IMG/VR virus record: IMGVR_UViG_3300045125_000051
Coordinates: 1 to 39,496 of that record
Reading direction: 5' to 3' (one strand)
Length of the DNA: 39,496 nucleotides
DNA from: a virus
How positions within the stretch are numbered: position 1 is the stretch's first letter; every line of letters begins with the position of its first letter. A program made the translations under genes and the position numbers. The notes under the pieces are model-generated. The model was not told the DNA's origin. It worked only from the letters and a program-made list of their open reading frames with translations, and did no database searches. Shown piece after piece: positions 19,191-26,850 of the stretch.

Positions 19191-20106
19191 TCCGCAGGAC
19201 GCGTTTCTCAGAACGCTTACCGCCGGCGATTTCCGCTTATACGGTTGTTTCCGGCTGCGGAAACGCATACAGAACGGCTAACGAACGGCAACCGGAAGCA
19301 ACATGCACGACACTCGACGGACAAGCGATGGTGGTGCAAGCATGGCAACGAACTCGAGGAGCAGTTCGGTTTCGCTGCTGCCATCGAATCGGCCTGGATG
19401 CCGTCATCGACTCGGACAGAGCGAACGAACGTCTAGCGCGCACCGACCTCGATCGTCACATGGGATGCTCGCGGACTTGCAAGGCGCGTCAACGCGTCGG
19501 TTCTCTCGACATGACCATATCGGCGATGAGTCGCGGCGGTCCACGGTCGCGTTCAGCCGCAACGGACTGACCTTCGGTATCGCGAGACTGCACCAGGAAA
19601 TCACGGTGTACTTCTGGATCAACTGGCGGCTAGGTCAAGTCGGCAAGACCGTTCGTGTCGAGCCGCTATCGTGCTGGTGTTTCGGGCGCCGTTCCCGCAC
19701 CTGTCCAGCATCATCGCGGCTGGTCAGACGGTCGCATCGCTAGCTACGCGGCGGCGGTCGAGATGATCGTTCCGGAAACGCGAGGGTTCGTTCGCTGATT
19801 GACGCCAGGACGTTTGAGTTCATCGCGCCGCGTACTTGCGCAGGATCTGTAGCGATTCCGCCACTTGTGTACATGTGTAGTGACTTCTATCCAGCGGACG
19901 AGGTTTCGTCACGCGCAGCGTGTTACGTGGTGCAACATGGGACACAGCGGCGCTTCGCACCGCCTGTCCCCGGCGAAGAGGTTGTTGCTACCCCAACGGG
20001 TGATCGTCGCGCCGGCGTACCTCGCGGCCTTCAGGGCGCGCCCGTGCGGGTGGTTGGCGCTAGCTGCCGCAGACCCGCGTCCTCGCGACCGTACTATACG
20101 CGCACG
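19191..20106. other. About 0.9 kb with no recognisable gene
   Basis: No frame on either strand is convincing here. The most protein-like stretch is on the plus strand around 19540-19690 (STVAFSRNGLTFGIARLHQE then ITVYFWINWRLGQVGKTVRV), preceded in another frame by PTSIVTWDARGLARR and followed in a third by HLSSIIAAGQTVAS. A single rightward gene with several indels is possible, but I recognise no family. A TGTGTACATGTGTA near-palindrome occurs at about 19867. The region is less codon-biased than its neighbours. Confidence 0.3.
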
Positions 20107-20673
20107 ATGCCACGCCATGCTGCCCTCCCGTATCACCTGTACGTCAACGTGAACAACCGCGCGCTCGGGCCGACGATGCCCGATGGCACGACGCGAGGAA
20201 TCTGGCATGCCGCGTACTGCCGACCGGGCCAGTACATGCAGGCGCACGTGCTGCTCGAGACGGGCGCGCACTGGTCGGGGCTGCACCTGCACGACATGTC
20301 AGTCACGACCACGTTCCTCCGCGACGTCGATGTACTTCAGCCCTGGGGCGGGATGGGCGACCACCTCGAGATCATGCACTTCCCGTACCTCGAGGGACTG
20401 TGGGCGATGGGCATCGAGCGAACGCCGCTCGGCACGACGAGCGGCGGATACAGCGGTCGGCACACCGGGATGGTGTTCGACTGGTCGGACGGATTCAGCC
20501 GCTACCCGCAGGAACACAAGCCGCTCAACCTGATCGAGTTGCAGAGCGGACAGTTCGCGCTGATGCCGAACAACAACATGCAGCTCCGCGACCAGCACTT
20601 CACCTCGTACCTCAAGGGCATGGAAGACTTCCCGCACTACCGTTGCGGCGACATCGTGCGCTGGGAGCGATGA
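20107..20673 (+). CDS. Conserved phage hypothetical protein, 188 aa
   Basis: One of the few long intact frames. It starts MPRHAALPYHLYVNVNNRAL, continues GPTMPDGTTRGIWHAAYCRP, GAHWSGLHLHDMSVTT, HTGMVFDWSDGFSRYPQEHK, PLNLIELQSGQFALMPNNNM and ends GDIVRWER. The NNRALGPTMPDG, GAHWSGL and DWSDGFSRYP-x-E-H-K-P-L blocks recur in hypothetical proteins of GC-rich podoviruses. No catalytic signature is obvious, although conserved H, W and D residues would suit an enzyme. It converges with the leftward metallopeptidase gene, ten bases away. Confidence 0.8.
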   Translation: MPRHAALPYHLYVNVNNRALGPTMPDGTTRGIWHAAYCRPGQYMQAHVLLETGAHWSGLHLHDMSVTTTFLRDVDVLQPWGGMGDHLEIMHFPYLEGLWAMGIERTPLGTTSGGYSGRHTGMVFDWSDGFSRYPQEHKPLNLIELQSGQFALMPNNNMQLRDQHFTSYLKGMEDFPHYRCGDIVRWER

Positions 20674-20682
20674 ACAGGAACC

Positions 20683-20952
20683 TTAGGTTCCCGTTTCTCG
20701 CCTGTACCCCAGCCGCCACAGCAGACGCGACAGGTCGTTCGCGAGGTCGGTGACGGCCTGCTCGTCCAGCTCCGGTCGGCAGCAGTGGATCGCTTCATGG
20801 AGCGTGGTATCCAAACGATCCTGCTCGCTCTGCCATGTCGCCACGCGCAGGACGCGACCGCTCGCGCGACCTGGATCGACCATGTTGCCGTAGTCGCCGA
20901 GGTTCGGCGAGAAGCGCAGACGCCAGTACTTGCCGCCGAGCCGTACCCGCAT
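20683..20952 (-). CDS. Small zinc metallopeptidase-like protein
   Basis: Intact 89 residues: MRVRLGGKYWRLRFSPNLGD, YGNMVDPGRASGRVLRVATW, QSEQDRLDTTLHEAIHCCRP and ELDEQAVTDLANDLSRLLWR, ending LGYRRETGT. The core TLHEAIHC is an HExxH zinc-binding motif. Minimal SprT/zincin-like proteins of this size are common in phage early regions and their substrates are unknown. Last gene of a leftward island with two small basic proteins and a phosphoesterase; 22 bases separate it from the preceding stop. Confidence 0.75.
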   Translation of the reverse strand: MRVRLGGKYWRLRFSPNLGDYGNMVDPGRASGRVLRVATWQSEQDRLDTTLHEAIHCCRPELDEQAVTDLANDLSRLLWRLGYRRETGT

Positions 20953-20974
20953 CTGTCCTCCTCAGACGGCTAGA

Positions 20975-21117
20975 TCACTTGAACCCGCGCTTCATCGCCT
21001 TGAATGCTGCAGGGCTGACCGTCGGACTTCGACTTCGGTCGGCTGGTGCCTGCTGCTCGTCGTGCGTTGATGTTCGCGTACAGGCCGCGCTGCCTTCTTC
21101 TTCGCCATGATCGTCAT
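20975..21117 (-). CDS. Small basic phage protein (GLYANINARR type)
   Basis: About 47 residues: MTIMAKKKAAR, then after one indel near 21085 GLYANINARRAAGTSRPKSK and ending AFKAMKRGFK. Short lysine/arginine-rich proteins with (R)GLYANI-x-A-(K/R) are frequent in phages and travel with the protein encoded just upstream. The start is set at 21117, because ATGA there overlaps the upstream stop. Role unknown; the composition suggests nucleic-acid or phosphate binding. Confidence 0.6.
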
Positions 21118-21380
21118 CCTCTCGAGTTCTTTCCGCTGCACTTCCACTTCGCGCGCGACAGCCGCAGCGGACTGTTCGGGTTGCGCGCGGCGGCGGGGTG
21201 CGCCTTCATCTGCGCGAACGACCGAGCGCAGTAGGCGTCGCCCTTCGCGGTTCCAGGCTTGATGCGGTCGCCGCCGCCCTTCGCCTTGCCGGCCTGACCG
21301 TAGCTCACCTTGTTGGTGCGCCCGGTCTTCGGGTTCTTCACGACCTTGACGAAACGCTTGCCCTTCGACGGTGTCGGCAT
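21114..21380 (-). CDS. Conserved small basic phage protein (KGKRFVKVVKNPKTGR type)
   Basis: Intact 88 residues: MPTPSKGKRFVKVVKNPKTG, RTNKVSYGQAGKAKGGGDRI, KPGTAKGDAYCARSFAQMKA and PNSPLRLSRAKWKCSGKNSR. The VKNPKTGRTNKVSYGQAG...KPGT-x-KGDAYCARS...NSP-x-x-LSR-x-K-W-x-C-S pattern is a widespread phage family of unknown function with two conserved cysteines. It lies eight bases after the phosphoesterase stop and overlaps the next gene by four bases, so the island is probably one operon. Confidence 0.75.
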   Translation of the reverse strand: MPTPSKGKRFVKVVKNPKTGRTNKVSYGQAGKAKGGGDRIKPGTAKGDAYCARSFAQMKAHPAAARNPNSPLRLSRAKWKCSGKNSRG

Positions 21381-21388
21381 GTCTGCTC

Positions 21389-22298
21389 CTATTGCGCCTC
21401 CCTGACCTCGAACCGCAGGGTACGCCGAGCCTGCCCGTTCTGCCGGGAGTTCTCCATGTAGAACCGCAGCCAGAGCGCGCCCTTCGGCTTCGGAGGCATG
21501 CCCTTCTCGACGGCCCATCCGTTCTGCTCGCTGAACTCGTCCTTGTACCCTGGCGAACGAACGTGCATCACGCGGTCGAGGTACGGTCGCCCGTGAGGCG
21601 AGAGGCGCGCGCGCTGGATCGGCATGATCCACTCGTCGTGCGTGTGTCCCGTCCAGATGACGTCGGCGTCAGGAAGGTAGACCGCCATGCGCGAGGTCTG
21701 GATCGTGCCTCGAGTGACCGGGCCGCCGCCGCCGTAGCCGTGGTGCATGTACATCAGGACGCCGCTCGAGACGAGCTGCCGGCGCTCCTTGTTCCGCACG
21801 ACGAACCGCACCCAGTTCGCGTAGCTCGCCGGCGTGGGCCGTGCAGTTCTTGTTGCGAACCTTGAGCGCCTCGACGAGGCGCTCGTTCATGTCGGTTTCG
21901 TGGCGCTTCTTGACGGCTGTTTCGTGGTTTCCCGGCGCGAACAGCAGCGCCATGTCCGCGTGAGGAGCGACGTAGTCGGCGGTCGTGTTGATGACCGAGT
22001 CGAGGTAGCGACCCTCGCGATGCTCCGGGCGGCATGCCGAGGTGTCTGATCTCATGTCCCACTTCCCCTGCATCAGGCACAGGAAGTCGCCGTTCGAGAT
22101 CCACTTCGCGCCGCGCTCGCGGCACTGGCGCATGTGTCGCTCGAACATCTGCCGGTCGGCATGCGCGTTGTCGATGTGTGCGTCGGAGATCAGCAGGAAC
22201 TCCTGCGACCAGGACGATGACGGGACGCGCGATCCGCCGTCCTCGCTCATCTCGACGGTGAACGAACCGGGCTGATGTTGCGCGATGCTGACGCCCAT
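21389..22298 (-). CDS. Calcineurin-like metallophosphoesterase
   Basis: About 300 residues. Metal-binding motifs occur in order: LISDAHIDN, WISNGDFLC, LLFAPGNHETA, VLMYMHHGYGGGG and VIWTGHTHDEW. That is the complete set (D-x-H, GD, GNHE, H, GHTH) of the metallophosphoesterase superfamily. Phage members may act on nucleic acids or cyclic nucleotides; the substrate cannot be read here. Indels lie near 22035 and 21830. ATG at 22298 (MGVSIAQHQPGS) is the most likely start; a later one (MSEDGGS) is possible. It heads the leftward island and diverges from the promoter at 22377. Confidence 0.9.
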
Positions 22299-22376
22299 CT
22301 CGCCGCACCATAGCGAGCGCGCTCGGCATTTCACGCGGCAAGAAAAAATCTTCGGAATTGTTGAAGGTTTCCCGTC

Positions 22377-22405
22377 TTGACAGCCGATATACGACTGCAT
22401 AACTT
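22377..22405 (+). promoter_or_regulatory. Sigma70 promoter for the early chain
   Basis: TTGACA (22377-22382), 17 nt, TAACTT (22400-22405). It lies 58 bases before the first gene of the overlapping early chain, whose ATG at 22464 has an AGAGGAGA ribosome site. Confidence 0.7.
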
Positions 22406-22463
22406 GCCCATGTCAACGAACGGCGCGTTGCCGAATGTTGACGAGACAGCAGAGGAGACAGCC

Positions 22464-22707
22464 ATGCAGGTGATGACCGTCAACCGTGGACTCGAGAACC
22501 CCGTGATCCGCAACCGACACCGCGACGTCCTGCTCACCGCCGCCGAGCATCGCGACCCCGTCCGCGAGCCGCCTCGTCCGCGCGCATCATGCGTTCACCG
22601 TCGCCGACTACGACAACACGCCGGCGTTCGACGCCGTGGTCGAGGAACTCGCACGGGCCGAGGATGCCTTCCTCGCGCTGCACGGCGGAACGGAGGTGCG
22701 CCTGTGA
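22464..22707 (+). CDS. Small early phage protein
   Basis: About 80 residues: MQVMTVNRGLENPVIRNRHR and DVLLTAAEHRD, then after one or two indels near 22560 AFTVADYDNTPAFDAVVEEL, ARAEDAFLALHGGTEVRL. It is the first gene after the 22377 promoter and has a strong AGAGGAGA site. The PVIRNRHRDVLLTAAEHR motif and the acidic C-terminal helix recur in small early proteins of related podoviruses; function unknown. The stop overlaps the next GTG start by four bases. Confidence 0.6.
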
Positions 22708-22940
22708 GAAGCGACACCGCCGTCACCATCGACAGGATCTTCGAGATGGTCACCGTTCTTTCCGCCAAGCCGTTGACACGCGCCGACCTCGCGCGCCGCT
22801 GGAACGTCACTCCGCGCCAGGTGTCGAACATCGTCCTTCGCGCCCGTGACTGGTGCAACGTCACGATCAAGCACGAACCCGGATTCGGGTACCGCGTCAT
22901 CGACGCGGGAATCCTCAACCCGAAGGCGGGCCGCCGATGA
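22704..22940 (+). CDS. Small winged-helix DNA-binding protein
   Basis: Intact 78 residues from GTG: RSDTAVTIDRIFEMVTVLSA, KPLTRADLARRWNVTPRQVS, NIVLRARDWCNVTIKHEPGF and GYRVIDAGILNPKAGRR. The LTRADLARRWNVTPRQVSNIV segment is a helix-turn-helix, and the GFGYRVIDAG hairpin looks like a wing, so a compact winged-helix regulator is likely. It overlaps both neighbours by four bases. A candidate early transcriptional regulator; no target is evident. Confidence 0.7.
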   Translation: MRSDTAVTIDRIFEMVTVLSAKPLTRADLARRWNVTPRQVSNIVLRARDWCNVTIKHEPGFGYRVIDAGILNPKAGRR

Positions 22941-23246
22941 ACCTGTTCGACGCAGCAGAGTCCGAGCGACGCAAGGCCGAAGGCATGGCGCTCGCCGCCG
23001 CGAGCCGGGAGGCGATCCTCGAGGTCGCGCGCGAGCAGGCGCGGTTCGTCGCACGGCAGCACGGCGAGGTGTCAATGGATGACGTCGCCGCCGCGCTCGG
23101 TCATGGCCGGGTACGCGCCGGCGGAACTCGGCAACGCCGCCGGCAGCGTGTTCCGCGGGAACGAATGGGTCTGGACGGGGCGGTTCGTGCGGAGCGCGCG
23201 CGTCGCCAGCCACTCGAACCTGCTCCGAGTCTGGAGGCTCGCATGA
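22937..23246 (+). CDS. Conserved early phage protein
   Basis: About 103 residues: MNLFDAAESERRKAEGMALA, AASREAILEVAREQARFVAR, QHGEVSMDDVAAALG, then after an indel near 23100 MAGYAPAELGNAAGSVFRGN, EWVWTGRFVRSARVASHSNL and LRVWRLA. The AAESERRKAEGMALAA opening and the GSVFRGNEW-x-x-TG-(R/K/E)-x-V-x-SAR...RVWRL end form a phage family usually found with methyltransferase and recombination genes. Function unknown. Four-base overlaps on both sides. Confidence 0.7.
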
Positions 23247-23586
23247 ACGACCGCATCCTGAACATCGAGCAGACCGTCGATGTCTTCAGTTCCCGACGTC
23301 GGCCAGGACATCGCCGAGTACGTTGCGTCCAACGACATTACGCTGACCGTGTCAGGCGCGATGGGTCGAGGAGGAGTACGAGCAGCACTCGAACTGGGGG
23401 ACGCAGCGGCAACGCTCGTTCCGCCTCGCGGACTGGACGGTGCTGTCCGTGAACCTCAACGGCGTCGCGCTCACGAACGAGAACATGCCGAGCGCGTTCC
23501 CGATGCGGGAGATCCTGTCGGCGACGGACGGCAGAACGACGCGCGAGCAGCTCGAGACGCTCGGGCCGAAGGCGAGGCGCAAGTGA
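23243..23586 (+). CDS. Hypothetical early protein before methyltransferase
   Basis: About 113 residues: MNDRILNIEQTVDVF, VPDVGQDIAEYVASNDITLT, then after an indel near 23360 EEEYEQHSNWGTQRQRSFRL, ADWTVLSVNLNGVALTNENM and PSAFPMREILSATDGRT, ending LGPKARRK. I do not recognise the family. The final ATDGRTTREQLETLGPKARRK is charged and probably exposed. It overlaps the methyltransferase GTG by four bases, so the two are translationally linked. Confidence 0.55.
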
Positions 23587-24928
23587 GATACCTGTCAGTC
23601 TGCTCCGGCATCGAGGCCGCGAGCGTTGCGTGGCATCACCTCGGCTGGACGCCTGTCGGCTTCAGCGAGATTGAGCCGTTCCCTGCCGCGGTGCTGAAGC
23701 ACCGTTTCCCCAACGTCCCGAACTACGGGGACATGACCAAGTTCGAGGAGTGGCCCATTGAGCCAGGAACAGTTGACCTTCTGGTCGGAGGAACCCCCTG
23801 CCAGTCCTTCTCCGTCGCCGGCCTCCGCAAGGGACTTGAAGACCCGCGAGGCAACCTCATGCTCACCTACCTTGCCATCGCTGCTCGGTTCAAGCCTCGC
23901 TGGGTTGTCTGGGAAAATGTCCCCGGTGTCCTGTCATCGAACGGAGGACGGGATTTGGCACCTTCCTCGGGGCGCTGGGCGAACTCGGGTATGTGTGGGC
24001 CTATCGAGTGCTGGACGCTCAATACGTGCGAGTGGGGCGATGGCCCCGAGCCGTTCCGCAGCGCAGGCGACGTGTGTTCGTTGTCGGATGTCTTGGAGAC
24101 TGGGCCGCTCCCACAGAGGTTCTTGCTTTCCGCGAAGGCTTGCAGCGGAATCTTGAGGCGCAGCGGAAGAAGCGCGGAAAGTCGCTTCCTCCGATGCTGA
24201 AGGCGGCGCTCGAGGCGGCTGCTGGTTGGACGGAAGCGACTGCGCCGGAACGCTGACCAAGCAGAACGCCAACGGCGCGCAGCGGATGCCGGACAAGGAC
24301 AACCTCGGCGCGGTGCTGACCGCCGGGACGCTCGGCAATCGCGGCCTGCGGTCGCACACGGAAGCTGGACGGTCATGGCGCGTATATCCCCGTCGCCATA
24401 CAGGAAAACCTCGTCGGTCGCGATGCCGGCGGCCCGAACGGTGTTGGTGCGTCAGAGGACGGTCGCGATGTACACGCTGACGAAGGCAGACACGCATGCG
24501 GTCGGGCAGCCCGTCCCCTTCCGCAAGGCGAAGCGCGCCCAGAGCGCGACAGATGACGAGTCGTGGGTGGAGGCGCAGCAGGCAAACACGCTGAACGGAT
24601 TTGACTACCGGGGAGCGCGACACGCATGCGGTGGCGTCAACACCCATGACCGTGCGCCGCCTCTCGGCAACGGAATGTGAGAGACTCCAAGCGATTTCCG
24701 GACGGGTTCACGCTCATCCCTTGGCGCGGCAAGTCGGCGGATCAATGCCCGGACGGGCCGCGGTACAAGGCGCTCGGCAACAGCATGGCATGCAACTGCA
24801 TGGCCTGGATCGGCGAGCGAATCGCCGCATACGAACAACGTGGTCGCGTTGACCACACCCCTGCCGGAACAGCCGGAATTGCGCCGGCGGGGGATCTTGA
24901 ACAACGAGAGGAGAACAGCCATGAGTAA
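23583..24928 (+). CDS. C5-cytosine DNA methyltransferase
   Basis: About 420-440 residues from GTG (RYLSVCSGIEAASVAWHHLG). Motif I is CSGIEAASVAW, motif IV is GGTPCQSFSVAG with the catalytic PCQ cysteine, motif VI is VVWENVPGVLS, motif VIII is PQRRRRVFVVG, and motifs IX-X are RRLSATECERLQ with YKALGNSMACNCMAWIGERI. The stretch between VIII and IX (about 24180-24620) would be the target-recognition region. It transfers methyl to cytosine C5 in a site that cannot be read from sequence. At least six indels, concentrated after 23940. No partner restriction enzyme is adjacent, so it probably protects phage DNA. The first in-frame stop is at 24928; the true end may be slightly earlier. Confidence 0.9.
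24902..24914 (+). promoter_or_regulatory. Shared 13-nt leader, csrA-like gene
   Basis: CAACGAGAGGAGA, seven bases from its end to the ATG at 24921. Identical 13-mers precede bet (27361) and gp157 (28382). It contains the Shine-Dalgarno and an A-G-G-A core of the kind CsrA proteins bind. Confidence 0.6.
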
Positions 24929-25097
24929 CGGAATGCTCGCGATCAAGTTGAAGCGCAGCGAGGAATGCGTCCTCGTCGATGAGGCTGGGACGCGAATCGT
25001 CGTTGCGCTCAACGACTGGGAGACGCGCGGCGTGAAGCTAATCATCCGCGCGCCGAAGGGCGTCCGCATCTCGAGGGAACGGAAGGTTCCGGCATGA
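24921..25097 (+). CDS. CsrA-like RNA-binding regulator
   Basis: Intact 58 residues: MSNGMLAIKLKRSEECVLVD, EAGTRIVVALNDWETRGVKL, IIRAPKGVRISRERKVPA. The layout follows CsrA: short first strand after ML, an exposed charged turn, a second and third strand, then V-x-L-x-I-x-APK-x-V-x-(I/V)-x-RE. In CsrA the conserved RE arginine contacts the GGA motif in target RNA leaders; here it is ISRER. CsrA dimers repress or activate translation by covering the Shine-Dalgarno. Four-base overlap with the next gene. The C-terminal helix is short. Similarity is by motif only, so a different small beta protein is possible. Confidence 0.65.
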   Translation: MSNGMLAIKLKRSEECVLVDEAGTRIVVALNDWETRGVKLIIRAPKGVRISRERKVPA

Positions 25098-25311
25098 TGG
25101 CCGTCACCGACCAGCACTGGTACGAGCCGATCCTCAACGAGCGTGGCCTGAAGATCACCGAGCTGCGCGTCAGGCTGCGCGCGCTTCGGCAGCACGTTGT
25201 CCCGCTCGCGAAGCTCGTCGATGACATCAAGGCCGGGAAGACCGTCGATGATGATGCCGCGCTCACTACGCTGATGCCGCTCCTGCGCGACATTGAAGAG
25301 AGACTCCATGA
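25094..25311 (+). CDS. Small helical early protein
   Basis: About 72 residues: MMAVTDQHWYEPILNERGLK, ITELRVRLRALRQHVVPLAK, LVDDIKAGKTVDDDAALTTL and MPLLRDIEERL. Mostly helix with leucine/arginine heptads (a likely coiled coil). I do not recognise the family. The stop is inferred as the TGA overlapping the next ATG (ATGA at 25308), which requires one indel near 25300; without it the frame runs on to 25438. Confidence 0.5.
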
Positions 25312-25490
25312 AGAAGACTGCACGAAGACACCGTCCGATCCATCCGCACCATGCACCAGGAGGGTCGGCGACAGGCCGACATCGCACGGGCGCACGGCAT
25401 CTCATGCCGGCGTCGGTGTGCCGCATCGTCCGTGGTAGCCGTCACGCCGTCAAGGAGGCGCAGGCCAATGCCTCGCAGGAGATCCAATGA
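25308..25490 (+). CDS. Small helix-turn-helix protein
   Basis: About 60 residues starting MKKTAR. With two indels (near 25325 and 25410) the protein reads TVRSIRTMHQEGRRQADIAR, AHGIS, then SVCRIVRGSRHAVKEAQANA and SQEIQ. The RRQADIARAHGIS-x-x-SVCRIVRG stretch is a resolvase-type helix-turn-helix like the DNA-binding end of Hin invertase. A probable DNA-binding early regulator or accessory protein. Its stop overlaps the following zinc-finger frame. Confidence 0.55.
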   Translation: MKKTARRHRPIHPHHAPGGSATGRHRTGARHLMPASVCRIVRGSRHAVKEAQANASQEIQ

Positions 25491-25650
25491 GAGACGAAAG
25501 ATTGTCGCGCGCCTACAGGTTTGTCGCATCTGCGGCGAGGCTTTTGAGACTGTCGAGGAAGACCGCGACCGATGCCACGACTGCCGCCCCAACCGGCACG
25601 GAGTCGGCCATGAGCCGCCGAAGCAGAGCAGAGAGGACGAGGATGCTTGA
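25468..25650 (+). CDS. Small zinc-ribbon protein
   Basis: Intact 60 residues: MPRRRSNERRKIVARLQVCR, ICGEAFETVEEDRDRCHDCR and PNRHGVGHEPPKQSREDEDA. Two CxxC pairs (CRIC, CHDC) about 15 residues apart form a treble-clef or ribbon zinc site; both flanks are strongly charged. An alternative start at 25487 would give an ATGA overlap but needs an indel. Such minimal zinc fingers in phage early regions often bind nucleic acid or host proteins. Confidence 0.55.
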   Translation: MPRRRSNERRKIVARLQVCRICGEAFETVEEDRDRCHDCRPNRHGVGHEPPKQSREDEDA

Positions 25651-25961
25651 CTCCGCGGCGACCGACTGGTCGGTGCTTCCTGCCGTCATGTCGATGATCG
25701 AGGAGTGGGATCGTCGCATGGAGGCGCAGGGAATCCACGACAACTGCCGATGCGAGAACCTGAAGGCTTGCACCTATTCACGGACGGCAGCGGCGAGGAT
25801 CACCGGCCACTACACGAAGGTGCGAGATGACATGGGCGAGGAGGAGCATCTGATGGCGATGCTGCACGGCGAGGATCACGTGATGCTCGAGTTCGACTCG
25901 CTGCCGGAGGCTGCACGGCGCGCTGGTGGCGCGGATGATGACGGTCGGGAGGAAGGCATGA
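25643..25961 (+). CDS. Hypothetical early protein
   Basis: About 105 residues: MLDSAATDWSVLPAVMSMIE, EWDRRMEAQGIHDNCRCENL, KACTYSRTAAARITGHYTKV, RDDMGEEEHLMAMLHGEDHV and MLEFDSLPEAARRALVARMM. I recognise no family. A cysteine cluster (NCRCENLKAC) could bind metal. An indel near 25922 separates the open frame from the likely stop at 25959-25961, which overlaps the next ATG; the uncorrected frame would fuse the two genes. Confidence 0.5.
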
Positions 25962-26217
25962 GCGAGCCGAGCATCTCCACAGCGCTGCGGACGCTCGCAG
26001 ATACGAATCGCCGAAGCCACAGCGTGAACCCGGCGATCCTGCGCGAGGCCGCCGACGAGATCGACCGCCTGCGCGGCGAGATCGGGAAGGTCAGCCGGCA
26101 TGGACGCGCAGGCGAACGGGCTGCGCGAGCGCATCGCGGGAATTGCAGCAGCGGAACGCGCGCCTGCTGTCGAAGATCCAGGAGTCCGAGGCGCGCGAGA
26201 TCGAGGGCGAGGCATGA
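25958..26217 (+). CDS. Small coiled-coil early protein
   Basis: About 86 residues: MSEPSISTALRTLADTNRRS, HSVNPAILREAADEIDRLRG, EIGKV, then, after indels near 26090 and 26145, QANGLRERI, QQRNARLLSKIQESEAREIE and GEA. The second half is a strong coiled coil with regular leucine/isoleucine spacing. Proteins with AAILREAADEIDRLR are common in phage genomes, function unknown. Four-base overlaps with both neighbours. Confidence 0.55.
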
Positions 26218-26425
26218 GACAGCGACAGCCCGATACACGTACGCGCTCACCGCCGATCCCGACAAGCCGCTGCGCGAGGCGCGGGAGCAGATCGCCCGCC
26301 TCACCGCCGAGCGCGACGAGGCGAGGCGAGAAGTGTGTGTTTGGCAGGGTCTTGACACAGCAACAAAGTCCAATGAGGTCGCACGGGTTCGCGGCTGGGA
26401 TTGCTTCAAGGAGGACGGCAAGTGA
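26214..26425 (+). CDS. Small coiled-coil early protein
   Basis: About 70 residues. After an indel in the first ten codons it reads RYTYALTADPDKPLREAREQ, IARLTAERDEARREVCVWQG, LDTATKSNEVARVRGWDCFK and EDGK. A short coiled coil (REQIARLTAERDEARREV) is followed by a region ending in a conserved-looking GWDCF. Not recognised. The stop overlaps the next GTG by four bases. Confidence 0.5.
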
Positions 26426-26665
26426 GCGACCCAGGTGACGAACACACCGATCCGAACCTCGTCACGCGGCTGCAATCGCTGAAGCTCGCGGTAGCCGACG
26501 AGGGCCGTGCGGCAGATCATGCAGCTCGAGGCGCGGTGCGCGTGGACTGCAAACCTCCTCGAGCGGCAGAGCCAGCGATGCGCCGAACTCGAGCGCGACG
26601 TCGCGCAGCTCCGAAACGTCATGCCGGCGCACATCACGAAGATCCTCTACGAGGGGAGCGGCTGA
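26422..26665 (+). CDS. Small helical early protein
   Basis: About 80 residues from GTG: SDPGDEHTDPNLVTRLQSLK, LAVADE, then, after an indel near 26505, IMQLEARCAWTANLLERQSQ, RCAELERDVAQLRNVMPAHI and TKILYEGSG. A leucine-rich coiled coil dominates. Function unknown. It is one of three consecutive coiled-coil proteins in this chain, which may form a complex. The stop shares its last base with the next ATG (TGATG). Confidence 0.5.
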
Positions 26666-26850
26666 TGAAGAACCGAGGGGAGTGGGACGAGGACGTCGTT
26701 GACCGCGTCCGTGCGAGCCAGTCGAACGATCCCCTCGTCATCGAGCTGATGCAGGAGGTCGTGTACCTGCGGTCGGAGGTCGCGCGCGTCATGCGCGAGC
26801 TGAACACCGAGGTTCTGAGGGCAACCAACCACAGGAGGCGGAATGACTGA
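26665..26850 (+). CDS. Small acidic/helical early protein
   Basis: Intact 61 residues: MKNRGEWDEDVVDRVRASQS, NDPLVIELMQEVVYLRSEVA, RVMRELNTEVLRATNHRRRN D. Helical with a leucine/valine heptad pattern from about residue 23. No family recognised. It ends inside the RusA-like start region (eight-base overlap), whose AGGAGG ribosome site lies within this gene. Confidence 0.55.
   Translation: MKNRGEWDEDVVDRVRASQSNDPLVIELMQEVVYLRSEVARVMRELNTEVLRATNHRRRND

Noticed and set aside
22298-22330. CGTGAA-17-TATGGT before the phosphoesterase as a related promoter
   Set aside because: Spacing differs by two bases from the three good copies and the core does not match ACCCGTAA.
18664-24928. HNH endonuclease plus C5 methyltransferase as a restriction-modification system
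   Set aside because: They are about 4.4 kb apart on opposite sides of a reversed island, and the HNH protein is of the homing type.
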